From assembly GCF_900156815.1 (NCBI RefSeq), contig NZ_FTOT01000002.1, positions 620,001 to 684,000 of the forward strand: a stretch of 64,000 nt of DNA, given 5' to 3'. Numbering within the stretch: the first letter of the stretch is position 1; each line of letters starts with the position of its first letter. Of the stretch, positions 28,676-40,600 are shown piece after piece. The position numbers and the translations under genes are program-made. Under the pieces are notes generated by a model. It did no database searches and was not told the DNA's origin. It saw only the letters and a list, made by a program, of their open reading frames with translations. The stretch comes from Gemmobacter megaterium. GTDB taxonomy: Bacteria > Pseudomonadota > Alphaproteobacteria > Rhodobacterales > Rhodobacteraceae.

Positions 28676-29656
28676 ATGTCCGTCACTTCGACCATTGGCA
28701 ATGTCTACCTGTTCACGGGCAGCCTGGTCTCGCTACAGACCGGCGGTCTTCTGGATGTCAGCGTTCTGAACAGCGCCGGGTCTGCCAACAGCGCGACATT
28801 CGTTGACGATGACGGGCGGCTGACCCAGGCCGACGATGGTGATGCGACCGTCTCGATCAATGGCGCGGCACCTGTCGCCATCGACTATCTTGGGGCGGGA
28901 AGCGTCTCGACCGCCACACTGCTGGGGATCCCCCTTCTGGCCAAACCCATGATGGCCTTTCAGGCCGATGGCGCGATCTATCTGCATTTCCCGGACGGGC
29001 TGCCCCCCTTGTCGGGCCTGCTGATCAGCTTCAATCTTGATGCAGGTGCCGCATTCGCCCTGCCCAATCCGATGCCGATCTGCCTGACCCATGACACGCG
29101 GGTCCGGACGTTGCGGGGCGATGTGGATGCCGGCTTGCTGCGATGCGGGGATATCGTGCTGACGCGGGATCATGGGCCGCAGCCCATTCGCTGGATCGGG
29201 CGGCGCGCCGTGGGACTGGCAGAGCAGCAAGTGGAACCCCGGTTGCGCCCGGTCCGAATCGCGGCGGGCGCGCTTGGCGAGGGAATCCCGCTGCGGGACA
29301 TGCTGGTAACCCAGCACCATCGGATCCTGCTGCAAACAGGCCGACACACCGAAACCCTGGTCGCGGCAAAACATCTGGTCGGTCGGCCGGGGATCGTCCT
29401 TGATGCTGCGACAACGCCTCGCACATATATCCACCTGCTGTTTGACAGGCACGAGGTGATCGTCACCGACGGCTGCGCAACCGAGTCGCTGTATCTTGGC
29501 ACCCAGGCGGTGCAGGCGCTTCCGGCTGCGGCACGGGCCGAAATCGGCCTGCTGTTTCCCGCCGCACTCGCCGGTGCACCGGCCCCACCTGCCCGGCCCA
29601 TTCTGCCACGGCAGGCGGCGATGAAACTGTCGGCCGCCACCGGCCCCCCGATCTAG
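28676..29656 (+). CDS. Hint (Hedgehog/intein) domain protein
   Basis: The protein has 326 aa. The first 130 residues are a beta-rich region of short Ser/Thr/Ala/Gly repeats with no signal peptide. The Hint domain follows, with CLTHDTRVRTLRGDVDAG, RCGDIVLTRDHGPQPIRWIGRR and the TQHHRILL block; these match the usual C-T-P-G-T, gDxVlTrDxGxqpvrWig and PQHRVL motifs. Such proteins in Rhodobacterales may self-cleave and are often secreted. The C-terminus is Pro/Ala-rich. No partner effector is adjacent. Confidence 0.85.
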   Translation: MSVTSTIGNVYLFTGSLVSLQTGGLLDVSVLNSAGSANSATFVDDDGRLTQADDGDATVSINGAAPVAIDYLGAGSVSTATLLGIPLLAKPMMAFQADGAIYLHFPDGLPPLSGLLISFNLDAGAAFALPNPMPICLTHDTRVRTLRGDVDAGLLRCGDIVLTRDHGPQPIRWIGRRAVGLAEQQVEPRLRPVRIAAGALGEGIPLRDMLVTQHHRILLQTGRHTETLVAAKHLVGRPGIVLDAATTPRTYIHLLFDRHEVIVTDGCATESLYLGTQAVQALPAAARAEIGLLFPAALAGAPAPPARPILPRQAAMKLSAATGPPI

Positions 29657-30030
29657 GCCACGCGGGCGGTCACTTCAATTTCGATCTTCATCGCATCCTC
29701 CATCAGCCGCGCCTCTATCATCGTTGCGGCGGGACGGGCTGTGGCAAAGGCCTGCGACAGTTGCGGCCACAGCTTGGGGAAATCCTGTCGATCCGGCAAG
29801 ATGTAGGTCACGCGCACCACGTGATCCAGACTGCTACCCGCCTCGGTCAGCGCCTTGGAAATGCTGGCAAGCGTATTGGCGCATTGCGTCTCGACGTCAT
29901 CGGGCAATGTCATCGTGGCATAGTCATAGCCGGTCGTGCCCGCCACGAAGACCCAGCCATCCTGCACCACCGCGCGGGAGTAGCCGATGGTCGCCTCAAA
30001 GCTGGAACCGGATGAGATCAGTTTGCGCAT
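29653..30030 (-). CDS. RidA (YjgF/UK114) family protein
   Basis: The protein has 125 aa. The trimeric fold is recognisable from SRAVVQDGWVFVAGTTGYD, DVETQCANTLASISKAL and the C-terminal RLMEDAMKIEIEVTA; the usual catalytic Arg of true RidA (AR-P region, TARPAATM) is present. Family members hydrolyse reactive enamines and imines. The gene overlaps the Hint gene end by 4 bp, convergently. GGAGG precedes the ATG. Confidence 0.9.
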   Translation of the reverse strand: MRKLISSGSSFEATIGYSRAVVQDGWVFVAGTTGYDYATMTLPDDVETQCANTLASISKALTEAGSSLDHVVRVTYILPDRQDFPKLWPQLSQAFATARPAATMIEARLMEDAMKIEIEVTARVA

Positions 30031-30202
30031 GGCAAGCCTCCGCTGTCTGTGTGATCCTCAGTCCCGCAAACCGTGCAGGACCGCAAGCCCGATCCCGAGC
30101 CACCAGAGCCGGACGGCATCGTGGGGCAACCCGTCAGCACCGCAGCATGACGTTCGCCGCCATCGCCCTGCAAGCCGGGAGTTGCGGTTCACGAACGACA
30201 AA

Positions 30203-30226
30203 GGGCGGGCCATTCCCGGCCCGCCC
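30203..30226 (-). terminator. Probable clpX terminator
   Basis: A perfect 9-bp stem GGGCGGGCC/GGCCCGCCC with a 6-base loop lies 27 bases past the clpX stop. Read on the minus strand it is followed by TTTGTCGTT, a short U-rich tail. Confidence 0.6.
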
Positions 30227-30253
30227 CTGCGCTATTGTGCTGTCACCAAGGTC

Positions 30254-31522
<1,269 letters not shown>

Positions 31523-31619
31523 GCGTATAGGTTCCTCTGGCCTTTCGTCCCTGCGCTCCCGCAAGATTACGGGAGCGCCGCGCCCATCACAACGCCAAAT
31601 CGCCGCAAGGCGTCTGGTC

Positions 31620-32252
31620 TTACTTCGTCTCGGGGTCGGCCTTGTTGCGGCTGTCGACGATTTCGTCGATCAGACCCCAGGCCTTGGCGGCTTCTGCCGA
31701 CATGAAATTGTCCCGCTCCAGCGCGGATTCGACGGTGTCGTAGTCGTTGCCGGTGTGTTTGACATAGATTTCGTTCAGCCGCCGCTTGAGGTTCTCGGTC
31801 TCGCGCGCGTGGATCAGGATGTCGGTCGCCTGGCCCTGATAGCCGCCCGAGGGCTGGTGCACCATCACACGGCTGTTGGGCAGCGAGAAGCGCATCCCCT
31901 TTTCGCCCGCTGTCAGCAGAAGCGAGCCCATCGAGGCCGCCTGGCCGATCACCAGGGTCGAGACCTTTGGCTTGATGTATTGCATCGTGTCATAGATCGA
32001 CAGGCCCGAGGTGACGACACCGCCGGGGCTGTTGATGTACATGCTGATTTCCTTGGTGGGATTCTCCGCCTCCAGGAACAGCAACTGGGCGACGATCAGC
32101 GTGGACATGCCATCATGCACCGGACCGGACAGAAAGATGATCCGCTCCTTCAGCAGCCGCGAAAAGATATCATAGGCCCGTTCCCCCCGGCTGGTCTGTT
32201 CGACAACCATGGGGACAAGGGTGTTCATGTAGAATTCTGCCGGATCGCGCAT
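31620..32252 (-). CDS. clpP: ClpP, proteolytic subunit of ClpXP
   Basis: The protein has 210 aa from the ATG at 32252, which has AGAGGCAGG upstream; the inner ATG at 32228 lacks a site. The catalytic serine is in [11 protein letters not shown] and the histidine in VMVHQPSGG, with the later aspartate of [10 protein letters not shown] context. The serine protease assembles into a tetradecamer capped by ClpX. Length matches the family. Confidence 0.98.
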   Translation of the reverse strand: MRDPAEFYMNTLVPMVVEQTSRGERAYDIFSRLLKERIIFLSGPVHDGMSTLIVAQLLFLEAENPTKEISMYINSPGGVVTSGLSIYDTMQYIKPKVSTLVIGQAASMGSLLLTAGEKGMRFSLPNSRVMVHQPSGGYQGQATDILIHARETENLKRRLNEIYVKHTGNDYDTVESALERDNFMSAEAAKAWGLIDEIVDSRNKADPETK

Positions 32253-32383
32253 GTTCGCCTGCCTCTGGATGTTGTCGCGTTTTGCCACAGTTGGCCTTGC
32301 CAGAGTCTTAGTGGCGCGGTCTGCCCCCTGCAAGGGGCGGGGGGAAAATCGTTGGCCGGGCCTCCGGCGGGGGAATATCCGGA

Positions 32384-33187
32384 TCAGGGCGAAGCAGGCG
32401 CGCGGCGCAGGGCAGAGGCGACAAGCAGGACGGCAAAGATCACCGCGGCGGTGGCAATGATCGACGGGCCTGCGGGCGTGTCCTGCGCGATCGACAGGCC
32501 GAGCCCACCAAAGGTGGCCAGAATGCCGATCAGTGTTGCGCCGACCGCCATCGCCTCAGGGGTGCGGGCGAGAGAGCGGGCGGCGGCAGCGGGCACGATC
32601 AGCATCGCCGCGATCAGGAGGGCGCCGACAACCTTGAGCGCCACGGCGACCACAACGGCGAGCGACAGCGTAAGGACAAGGCGTTCGCGCGCCGGGTTCA
32701 GCCCTGCGGAACAGGCCAGATCCTCGTTCAGCGTCGCGGTCAGCAGGGCCTGCCAGCGCCAGACGAGCAATCCGGCAACGACAAGCGCACCTGCCCAGAT
32801 CACCGCCAGATCGACTCGCCCGACGGCAAGGATATCGCCGAACAGAAAGGCCGACAGATCCACCCGCACACCCGGCAGGAACGATACCGCAACCAGCCCG
32901 AAGGCCAGCGCGGAATGGGCCAGGACGCCCAATGTGGTGTCCATCGCCCAGCCCCGGCCCGCCAGCGCCGACACCGTGCCCGCCATGGCCAGCGCCACCA
33001 GCGTGGTGCCCGCAAGGACCGGCAGGCCAAGCGCCAATGCCATGGCCACGCCAAGGATGGCGGCATGGGATGTCGCATCGCCGAAATAGGCCATGCGGCG
33101 CCAGACCACAAAGGAGCCAAGGGGGCCGGCGGCCACCGCCACCCCGGTTCCGGCAAGCGCGGCGCGGGTCAGGAAATCGTCAAGCAT
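32384..33187 (-). CDS. znuB: ZnuB, zinc ABC transporter permease
   Basis: The protein has 267 aa, starting at ATG 33187. Seven to nine hydrophobic segments include the conserved [23 protein letters not shown] near the start and [18 protein letters not shown] in the ABC-3 family core. It forms the inner-membrane zinc channel. Its start overlaps the end of znuC by 8 nt, indicating coupled translation in the zur-znuC-znuB operon. Confidence 0.95.
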   Translation of the reverse strand: MLDDFLTRAALAGTGVAVAAGPLGSFVVWRRMAYFGDATSHAAILGVAMALALGLPVLAGTTLVALAMAGTVSALAGRGWAMDTTLGVLAHSALAFGLVAVSFLPGVRVDLSAFLFGDILAVGRVDLAVIWAGALVVAGLLVWRWQALLTATLNEDLACSAGLNPARERLVLTLSLAVVVAVALKVVGALLIAAMLIVPAAAARSLARTPEAMAVGATLIGILATFGGLGLSIAQDTPAGPSIIATAAVIFAVLLVASALRRAPASP

Positions 33188-33965
33188 GAGTGTGTGGCCC
33201 GTGATCATGGGAAAACGGCGCATGGGGCGCATGATCATCGCCGTGATCGTGGTCATGTTCGTGGTCGTGTTCATGGCGATAGAGCGCAAGGGCGCCCTGG
33301 GTGCCCAGCCCGAACAGCGCGCGGTATTCCGGCGCCGTGGACACCACACGCGGCGTGCCTTCGCAGCAGACATGACCGTTCAGACAGACCACACGATCCG
33401 ACGCCGCCATGACGACATGCAGGTCATGGCTGACCATCAGCACGGCAGCGCCGGTCTGGGCGCGGATATCCTCGATCAGGCGGTAGAAGGCCGCTTCTCC
33501 GGGCTGGTCCAGCCCTTGGGTCGCCTCGTCCAGCACCAGGATCTGCGGGTCTCCCAGCAGGGCGCGCGCCAGCAGCACCCGTTGCAACTGCCCCCCGGAC
33601 AGCGCCCCGAGTTGACGCCCCGCCAATGCACGGGGCAGCCCGGTGCGGTCCAGCGCAGCCATAGCCTGGGGGTCGCTGACCCGTCGGGGCAGCGACAGGA
33701 AGCGGCGCACGGTCAGCGGCAGGTTGCGGTCGATCGCCAGTTTCTGGGGCACATAGCCGATGCGCAGCCCCGGCGCGCGCAGCACGCGCCCGGCCGAAGG
33801 TGCGACGATTCCCATCAGCGCGCGCAGCAGCGTGGATTTGCCGGAGCCGTTCGGGCCAAGCACGGTCACGATCTCGCCCGGAGCGATACGAAAATCGACC
33901 CTGGACAGCACGTCGGCGCCACCCAGGCGGATGCTCAGGCCCTGCGCCTCGATCAGCGGTGTCAT
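33180..33965 (-). CDS. znuC: ZnuC, zinc ABC transporter ATPase with His-rich tail
   Basis: The protein has 261 aa. Walker A is GPNGSGKST, signature LSGGQLQRV, Walker B LVLDEATQGLD and the switch histidine in MVSHDLH. The last ~30 residues are a histidine- and aspartate-rich tail (HEHDHEHDHDH, then HDHGPHTHA), likely to bind zinc on the cytoplasmic side. The start ATG overlaps the zur stop (ATGA). It energises ZnuB. Confidence 0.96.
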   Translation of the reverse strand: MTPLIEAQGLSIRLGGADVLSRVDFRIAPGEIVTVLGPNGSGKSTLLRALMGIVAPSAGRVLRAPGLRIGYVPQKLAIDRNLPLTVRRFLSLPRRVSDPQAMAALDRTGLPRALAGRQLGALSGGQLQRVLLARALLGDPQILVLDEATQGLDQPGEAAFYRLIEDIRAQTGAAVLMVSHDLHVVMAASDRVVCLNGHVCCEGTPRVVSTAPEYRALFGLGTQGALALYRHEHDHEHDHDHGDDHAPHAPFSHDHGPHTHA

Positions 33966-34444
33966 GCGGCCTCCTGGCAGGCGGGGCACAGACCCGTGGC
34001 TTCGACGCTGATCCGCTCGACAGCAAAGCCGGTACCGGCGGCGGCAGACTGAAGCGCGTCACGCACCGTTTCGGCCGGCGCTTCGGCAATGCGGTTACAA
34101 CTGCGGCAGATCAGAAAGGCCGGCTGATGCGCATGTGCGGGATCCATGCAGGCGGCAAAAGCGTTCAGCAACTGGATGCGATGCGCAAGCCCATGTTCCA
34201 CAAGGAATTCCAGCGCGCGATAGGCAACCGGGGGCTGGCGTCCATAGCCTTCGGCGGCAAGACGGTCCAGCACATCATAGGCCCCCATCGCCCGATGCGA
34301 TTCCAGCAAGATCTCCAATGTGCGGCGACGCACAGGAGTCAGGCGCGCGCCCCGCGCCTTGGCCAGACGCTCTGCCTCGATCAACGCGGCATGGGTGCAG
34401 GCGTGGTGATCATGCGCCTGGAATGGTGTGGCCGGATCGGTCAT
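33962..34444 (-). CDS. zur: Zur, zinc uptake repressor (Fur family)
   Basis: The protein has 160 aa from the ATG at 34444, chosen because AGAGGGG lies upstream; the ATG at 34465 falls inside the operator and has no site. The DNA-binding helix region LTPVRRRTLEILLESH is followed by the dimer domain with CRSC and CPAC zinc pairs. Position at the head of znuCB and opposite znuA identifies it as Zur rather than Fur. It should repress both units when zinc is sufficient. Confidence 0.93.
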   Translation of the reverse strand: MTDPATPFQAHDHHACTHAALIEAERLAKARGARLTPVRRRTLEILLESHRAMGAYDVLDRLAAEGYGRQPPVAYRALEFLVEHGLAHRIQLLNAFAACMDPAHAHQPAFLICRSCNRIAEAPAETVRDALQSAAAGTGFAVERISVEATGLCPACQEAA

Positions 34445-34463
34445 CGGGCGATCCCCTCTTGAC

Positions 34464-34480
34464 ATGTTATCTTATCACAT
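34464..34480. promoter_or_regulatory. Probable Zur box between zur and znuA
   Basis: ATGTTAT-CTT-ATCACAT has 7-base arms with one mismatch, in an AT-rich patch 20 bp before the zur ATG and 43 bp before the znuA ATG. It resembles alphaproteobacterial Zur operators (GTTAT...ATAAC) and could control both directions. Confidence 0.65.
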
Positions 34481-34522
34481 ACACTCATCGCGGCGAGACC
34501 GAAAGCCCGACGGAGGCCCGAC

Positions 34523-35515
<993 letters not shown>

Positions 35516-35625
35516 CCTGACGCCGCCAGCCCTGCCGCGAAAGCGTCGGCACGGCTGGCCGCCACAAGGTGCCGCGCGGGGCTATGCCCGATATGGCCGA
35601 AACCGGCCCCCCGCCGATTGGGCGG

Positions 35626-36129
35626 TCAGGCCGCGGATGGCAGGTCCAGCCGGTGATGTATCCGGTCCACCTTCGTTCCATCCCGCATCGGAACCGCTGG
35701 ACTGCGATCATAGGGCACGAACCCCATCTTGCGATAGAACGCCAACCCTCCGGTATTGTCGGCCCGGATCGTGGCATTGATCGCAACCAGCGCCAACGCC
35801 CCGAGACCTGCCAAGGTCGCATCAAACACTGCGCGGCCAACCCCCGGAACCTTGCCGTCCTGCCGGGCAAATGTGGCGATGTCGGCCCAATCCGCTGACA
35901 GACCGGCGTGTCGCGTCAGCGCCTGAAACCCCAGAAGGCGGCCACCGGCATCTTCGGCCACCATGCAGGAGATCGCATCCGGGCCGCCGATATAGCTGCG
36001 TTCAAGCTGCACCGCCGAATAGGGAACTTCCAGTGCCGTAGTGCCGCCACGCGCGATGATCGCATTCAGAATCACGGCCAACTCTGCGGCATCGCGGCCA
36101 TGGGCGGGGCGCACCACGACGCCGGACAT
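35626..36129 (-). CDS. GNAT-family N-acetyltransferase
   Basis: The protein has 167 aa from ATG 36129. The acetyl-CoA loop is seen near GKVPGVGRAVFDA (divergent Q/RxxGxG/A), and the late INATIRADNTGGLAFYRKMGF is the standard GNAT motif. The family acetylates amines; it resembles phosphinothricin/methionine-sulfoximine-type acetyltransferases but substrate is not clear. Its start overlaps the upstream DUF1772 stop by 1 nt. Confidence 0.85.
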   Translation of the reverse strand: MSGVVVRPAHGRDAAELAVILNAIIARGGTTALEVPYSAVQLERSYIGGPDAISCMVAEDAGGRLLGFQALTRHAGLSADWADIATFARQDGKVPGVGRAVFDATLAGLGALALVAINATIRADNTGGLAFYRKMGFVPYDRSPAVPMRDGTKVDRIHHRLDLPSAA

Positions 36130-36641
36130 CAAAAGGCCCGGCGCCGCTCGGGCCGCGCCAACAGGCCGAACCCGATCACAGCCAGCGCCAGGGTGATGCC
36201 GGATGCGATGGTGCGGATCAGGTTGAACTCTTGCCAACGCGGCGAATAGCCCGCCCAGATCTCTCGCGCGGCGTCGATGTCATCGGGTACGGGCGTCACG
36301 GCCAGCACCTCGTTCATCGGAACGTTGACCTGCAACGTCACCAACAGCGCAGCCCCGGCATAGACAACCCCCGCCAGCCCCAGCGCCAGCCCTGCCGCCC
36401 GGTTCACCCGCAGGGCGAAAACAGCGGCCAGTGCCAACACCGCCGGTGTACCGAAGAATGCAGGCGCAAAGACCACATTGCGCACACTGCCGTTCATGGC
36501 CTGCATCGCGGCAATCGCCACACGGGGATCGGCGCTGTCCAGCCCCCACATGGCAGAACAGAGCCAAGCATAGAAAAAGCCAAAGATCGCGCCGGACAGC
36601 AACACACCGACGAACGCAGTAAGAATCGCAAGGGGGCGCAT
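36129..36641 (-). CDS. DUF1772-like membrane protein
   Basis: The protein has 170 aa from the ATG at 36641 behind GGAGG. Four hydrophobic segments and the pattern GFFYAWLCSAMWGLD, AMQAMNGSVRN(V)VF, TLQVNVPMNE and WAGYSPRWQEFNLIRT match the DUF1772 (anthrone-oxygenase-like) family. Biochemical role is unknown. It is likely co-transcribed with the acetyltransferase. Confidence 0.8.
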   Translation of the reverse strand: MRPLAILTAFVGVLLSGAIFGFFYAWLCSAMWGLDSADPRVAIAAMQAMNGSVRNVVFAPAFFGTPAVLALAAVFALRVNRAAGLALGLAGVVYAGAALLVTLQVNVPMNEVLAVTPVPDDIDAAREIWAGYSPRWQEFNLIRTIASGITLALAVIGFGLLARPERRRAF

Positions 36642-36701
36642 CGGCACCTCCGTCGTGAGCATTTCAGGACCAAACGCGGGCGGCGCCCGCTTCCGTCGCG
36701 C

Positions 36702-37016
36702 TCAGGCGAGCTTCAATGCGACGATGCCCGCGACGATGAGGCCAATCCCCGCCAGCCGCAACAGGTTGACCGCATCCCCCAGCAGGATCATGCCGAAAAC
36801 CGCCACCCCCAGCGCCCCGATACCTGTCCAGACGGCATAGGCCGTGCCAGCGGGCAACGATTTCATCGCATGGGCCAGCAGCCAGAAACTGGCAACCGCC
36901 CCGACGAGGGTAATGACCGACGGCCAGAGCCGACTGAAGCCGTCAGAGTACTTCAACCCCAGCGCCCAGACGATCTCGAACAGTCCTGCAACGACCAGAA
37001 TGGTCCAGGCGTTCAT
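36702..37016 (-). CDS. Small multidrug resistance family exporter (SugE/Gdx type)
   Basis: The protein has 104 aa with four membrane helices. The essential glutamate is in AGLFEIVWALGLKYSDGFSR, and the WLLAHAMKSLPAGTAYAVWTGIGA signature is present; these fit SugE/Gdx guanidinium exporters better than EmrE. It begins 1 nt after the accA stop, so it is probably expressed with accA although unrelated in function. Confidence 0.9.
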   Translation of the reverse strand: MNAWTILVVAGLFEIVWALGLKYSDGFSRLWPSVITLVGAVASFWLLAHAMKSLPAGTAYAVWTGIGALGVAVFGMILLGDAVNLLRLAGIGLIVAGIVALKLA

Positions 37017-37017
37017 C

Positions 37018-37977
37018 TCAGGCCGCCAAACCCTTGGCGCCCATGTCCAGGAATTTCTGGCGGCGATCCTTGACCAGCCAATCGGACTTTTTGCCGGACA
37101 GCTCCTTCAGCATCGCCTCGATGGCCTTGCCGACCGCCTCGATCGCGGCCTCGCGCCCGCGCTGCGCGCCACCCAGCGGTTCCTTGACGATGCGGTCAAC
37201 CACCCCAAGCCGCAGCAGATCCTGCGCCGTCAGACGCAAGGCCTCGGCCGCATCGCGGGCACGTTCGGCATCTTTCCACAGAATGCTGGCGCAACCTTCG
37301 GGCGTGATCACCGAATAGACCGAATGCTCCAGCATCGCCACACGGTTTGCGGTGGCCAGTGCGACCGCCCCGCCGGATCCGCCTTCGCCGATGACCATCG
37401 AGATCAGCGGCACGCCGATCTCCAGGCATTTCTGGGTGGATCGCGCAATCGCCTCGGCCTGCCCGCGCTCCTCGGCCCCCTTGCCCGGATAGGCGCCAGG
37501 CGTATCCACCAGCGTAATCACCGGCAGGCCAAAGCGGTTGGCCATCTCCATCAGCCGGATCGCCTTGCGGTATCCTTCGGGCCGCGCCATGCCGAAATTG
37601 CGCTCGATCCGGCTTTTGGTGTCATGGCCCTTTTCCTGGCCGATCACCATCACCGCCCGGTCGTTGAACCGCGCCAGCCCGCCCATCACCGCATGGTCAT
37701 CGGCAAAGTTCCGGTCCCCCGCCAGCGGCGTATACTCGGTGAACAGCGCGTCGATATAGTCGCGGCAATGCGGGCGATCCGGATGGCGCGCCACCTGGCA
37801 TTTCCGCCACGGCGTCAGATCCTTGTACAGATCCTTCAGCAGCGCCTCGGCCTTGCGGTCCAGCGCCTCGGCCTCCTTGGCCACATCCATCTCGGAATTC
37901 GACCTGGCCATGGCGCGCAGTTCCTCGGCCTTGCCTTCGATCTCTGCCAGCGGCTTTTCGAATTCCAGATACTGCAT
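37018..37977 (-). CDS. accA: Acetyl-CoA carboxylase carboxyltransferase alpha subunit
   Basis: The protein has 319 aa. It has the crotonase-like fold with [35 protein letters not shown], and [13 protein letters not shown] as conserved AccA blocks. With AccD it transfers carboxyl from biotin carrier to acetyl-CoA, the first step of fatty-acid synthesis. GGGGAGAA precedes the ATG. Length matches the family. Confidence 0.98.
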   Translation of the reverse strand: MQYLEFEKPLAEIEGKAEELRAMARSNSEMDVAKEAEALDRKAEALLKDLYKDLTPWRKCQVARHPDRPHCRDYIDALFTEYTPLAGDRNFADDHAVMGGLARFNDRAVMVIGQEKGHDTKSRIERNFGMARPEGYRKAIRLMEMANRFGLPVITLVDTPGAYPGKGAEERGQAEAIARSTQKCLEIGVPLISMVIGEGGSGGAVALATANRVAMLEHSVYSVITPEGCASILWKDAERARDAAEALRLTAQDLLRLGVVDRIVKEPLGGAQRGREAAIEAVGKAIEAMLKELSGKKSDWLVKDRRQKFLDMGAKGLAA

Positions 37978-38074
37978 CGCATTCTCCCCAAGGGTCGCAG
38001 CCTATATGGCCAAGACCGCGCCCCGATGCAACCGCAGCAGCGTCAGAGTCCGCCGCCCGGCAGCCTCGCCCCTG

Positions 38075-39106
38075 TCAAGCCAGCAGCTCGTTCACCATCG
38101 GGATCACCCGCCTGCCATAGAGTTCGATACAGCGCATCAGATCGGCATGGGGCACCGGGCCGGTGGCATATTTCATGTCGAACCGCTGGACACCCAGCGC
38201 CCTGACCGCAGCGGCGATCTTGGTCGCCACCGTCTCGGGAGAGCCGACATACAGCGACCCGTGCTCGACTTCCTGCAAGAAATGCTCCTTCGTCGTCGGC
38301 GCCCAGCCGCGCTCGGCGCCGATGCGACCGAAACTGGCCTGATAGGCCGGCCACAGAATCTCGCGTGCCTGCTCGTCGGTCTCGGCGACGAAACCGGGCG
38401 AGTGGATCCCAACCGGCCGCAGCGGCGTGCCGATCTGGGCGCAGGCCCGCTTGTAGAGATCGACATAGGGGACAAAGCGGCGCGGATCGCCACCGATGAT
38501 CGCCAGCATCAGTTGCAGATCCTGCCGCACCACACGCACAACCGACTCCGGGCTGCCGCCCACACCGACCCAGGCCGTCATGCCCTCGGCTCCCAGCGGC
38601 GGATAGACCCGCTGGGCGGTCAAGGCCGGGCGATGCTGGCCCTTCCAGGTCACCTCGGGGTTCCGCAGGAGTTTGGCGAACAGATCGAGTTTCTCCTCGA
38701 ACAGCAGATCATACTCCTGAAGATCATGCCCGAACAGCGCATAGCTTTCGGTAAAGCTGCCACGCCCCAGGATGGGCTCTGCTCGCCCGTTCGACAGCGC
38801 GTTGAGCGTCGAGAACCGCTGGAACGCGCGCACGGCATCATCCGTGGACAGCACGGTGACAGCCGTGCCCAGCTTGATCCGGCTGGTCCTGCCCGCAATG
38901 GTCGCCAATACGATCTCCGGGGCCGAAATGGCGAAATCGCTGCGGTGATGTTCGCCCAGGCCGATGAAGTGGATCCCCGTCTCGTCCGCCAGGACAGCCT
39001 GGTCCACGACATCGCGCAAGACCTGATCCATCGGCAGATCCCGGCCATCCGGCCCCTTGGTCACATCGCCGAAAGTATCGAGGCCCAGTTCCACGGTGGT
39101 CGTCAT
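38075..39106 (-). CDS. LLM-class flavin-dependent oxidoreductase
   Basis: The protein has 343 aa from the ATG at 39106 (CAGGAGA upstream). The bacterial-luciferase-like fold shows GLDTFGDV at the start, FIGLGEHHRSDFAISAPEIVL, LGTAVTVLST, and GRGSFTESYALFG. These enzymes use FMN or F420; this one has the features of FMN-dependent members (LLM class, putative F420-independent). Substrate is unknown. It stands alone on its strand. Confidence 0.88.
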   Translation of the reverse strand: MTTTVELGLDTFGDVTKGPDGRDLPMDQVLRDVVDQAVLADETGIHFIGLGEHHRSDFAISAPEIVLATIAGRTSRIKLGTAVTVLSTDDAVRAFQRFSTLNALSNGRAEPILGRGSFTESYALFGHDLQEYDLLFEEKLDLFAKLLRNPEVTWKGQHRPALTAQRVYPPLGAEGMTAWVGVGGSPESVVRVVRQDLQLMLAIIGGDPRRFVPYVDLYKRACAQIGTPLRPVGIHSPGFVAETDEQAREILWPAYQASFGRIGAERGWAPTTKEHFLQEVEHGSLYVGSPETVATKIAAAVRALGVQRFDMKYATGPVPHADLMRCIELYGRRVIPMVNELLA

Positions 39107-39247
39107 AGCGCATCTCCTGCCGGTTATCGGGGGCAACCTAAGCGAGCCCCGCCTGTGCGCAAAGGCACGAGCGCGCACAGGGTTCTGTTCAACTCCGCGC
39201 AGAGATTGCCGTGATCTTGCAAGAACCGCCCAAGCCCGGCGACCGTC

Positions 39248-39583
39248 TCAGTCAGACAGACCGGATTCGTCCAGCAGCGTCCGCCCTTCACGACTTTCGA
39301 TCTCGATCACCCACAGATCCGGGTCGCGGGCGCGTTGACGCGCAAGCAGCGCATCGACTTCCGGCTCGGCCCCGTCGGCCAGCACGACCCAGGCCCGTGC
39401 CCCCGTCATCAGATCAAAACTGCGTTGAAACGCTGTGGCAGTCCCATCCAGCCGCGCACATTTGACAATCACCGCGCCTGCCGTGGGATCCCCCCTGGCC
39501 GTGACGTAGACGGGAATGTCGGCCAGCCGCAACCGGGTCAGGTAGGCGCGGACCCAGAAATCGGCCGTAAGACGGGCCGTCAT
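39248..39583 (-). CDS. DUF1491 protein
   Basis: The protein has 111 aa with the family opening LTADFWVRAYLTRLRL, then GDPTAGAVIVK and RARDPDLWVIEIESREGRTLL. It is a small cytosolic alphaproteobacterial family of unknown role, commonly found beside era. It lies 96 bp downstream of era. Confidence 0.85.
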   Translation of the reverse strand: MTARLTADFWVRAYLTRLRLADIPVYVTARGDPTAGAVIVKCARLDGTATAFQRSFDLMTGARAWVVLADGAEPEVDALLARQRARDPDLWVIEIESREGRTLLDESGLSD

Positions 39584-39679
39584 CCCGCCATGCCCCGACC
39601 GCCCACGCCCGGCGATGCCTGGATCACGGCGAAGGCGCGCGCAGAACGGCCCCGGCTCTGCCCCCGCAACCGTGCGCGG

Positions 39680-40600
39680 TCAGTTGCCATCGCGGAAGTC
39701 GAGGCCCATTTCGGTGTAGCGTTCGGCCTCGTCCAGCCATTCGGGACGGACCTTGACTGTCAGGAACAGATGTACCGGGCGGCCCAGAAACTCTGTCATT
39801 TCCTGGCGTGCAGCCGTGGAAACCGCCTTGATCGTCGCGCCCTTGGCCCCCAGCAGGATACCCTTGTGACCATCGCGGGCAACATAGACGATCTGGTCGA
39901 TGCGGGTAGATCCGTCGGGGCGGTCCTCCCATTTTTCGGTTTCGACCGTCAGTTGATAGGGAATTTCCTCATGCAGGCGCAGGGTCAGCTTTTCGCGGGT
40001 GATCTCTGCGGCGATCATGCGCATCGGCAGATCGGCAATCTGGTCTTCGGGATAGAGCCAGGGATGTTCGGGCAGTTCGGCGGCCAGCCAGTCGCGCAGC
40101 CCCTCGACCCCGTAGCCGCGTTCGGCCGAAATCATGAAGGTCCGCACGAAGGGATAGGCGGTGTTCATCTCTTCGGTCAACGCCAGCAGGGTTTCGGCCT
40201 TCACCCGGTCAATCTTGTTGATCGCCAGTGCAACGGGGGTGGCCCGCGGCAGGCGGTCCTTGATGGTGCTGATGATGGCCTTGGTGCCTTCGGTCAGGCC
40301 GCGATGCGCCTCGATCAGCAGCACGACGATGTCGGCATCCGCAGCACCGCCCCAGGCTGCGGCAACCATGGCACGGTCCAACCGGCGGCGCGGACGGAAC
40401 AGGCCGGGCGTATCGACAAAGACGATCTGGGCATTCCCTGCCATGGCCACGCCGCGGATGCGGGCGCGGGTCGTCTGAACCTTGTGGGTGACGATCGACA
40501 CCTTGGCGCCGACCATGCGGTTGAGCAAGGTGGATTTGCCTGCATTGGGTTCGCCGATCAGGGCAACGAACCCGGCGCGCTGCAACAGGTTTTCGGTCAT
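39680..40600 (-). CDS. era: Era, ribosome assembly GTPase
   Basis: The protein has 306 aa. The G domain shows GEPNAGKST, the switch DTPGLF, and NKID; the C-terminal KH domain ([19 protein letters not shown]) binds 16S rRNA. It matures the 30S subunit. It overlaps rnc by 4 nt (ATGA), the classic rnc-era arrangement; recO, often next, is not here. Confidence 0.97.
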   Translation of the reverse strand: MTENLLQRAGFVALIGEPNAGKSTLLNRMVGAKVSIVTHKVQTTRARIRGVAMAGNAQIVFVDTPGLFRPRRRLDRAMVAAAWGGAADADIVVLLIEAHRGLTEGTKAIISTIKDRLPRATPVALAINKIDRVKAETLLALTEEMNTAYPFVRTFMISAERGYGVEGLRDWLAAELPEHPWLYPEDQIADLPMRMIAAEITREKLTLRLHEEIPYQLTVETEKWEDRPDGSTRIDQIVYVARDGHKGILLGAKGATIKAVSTAARQEMTEFLGRPVHLFLTVKVRPEWLDEAERYTEMGLDFRDGN

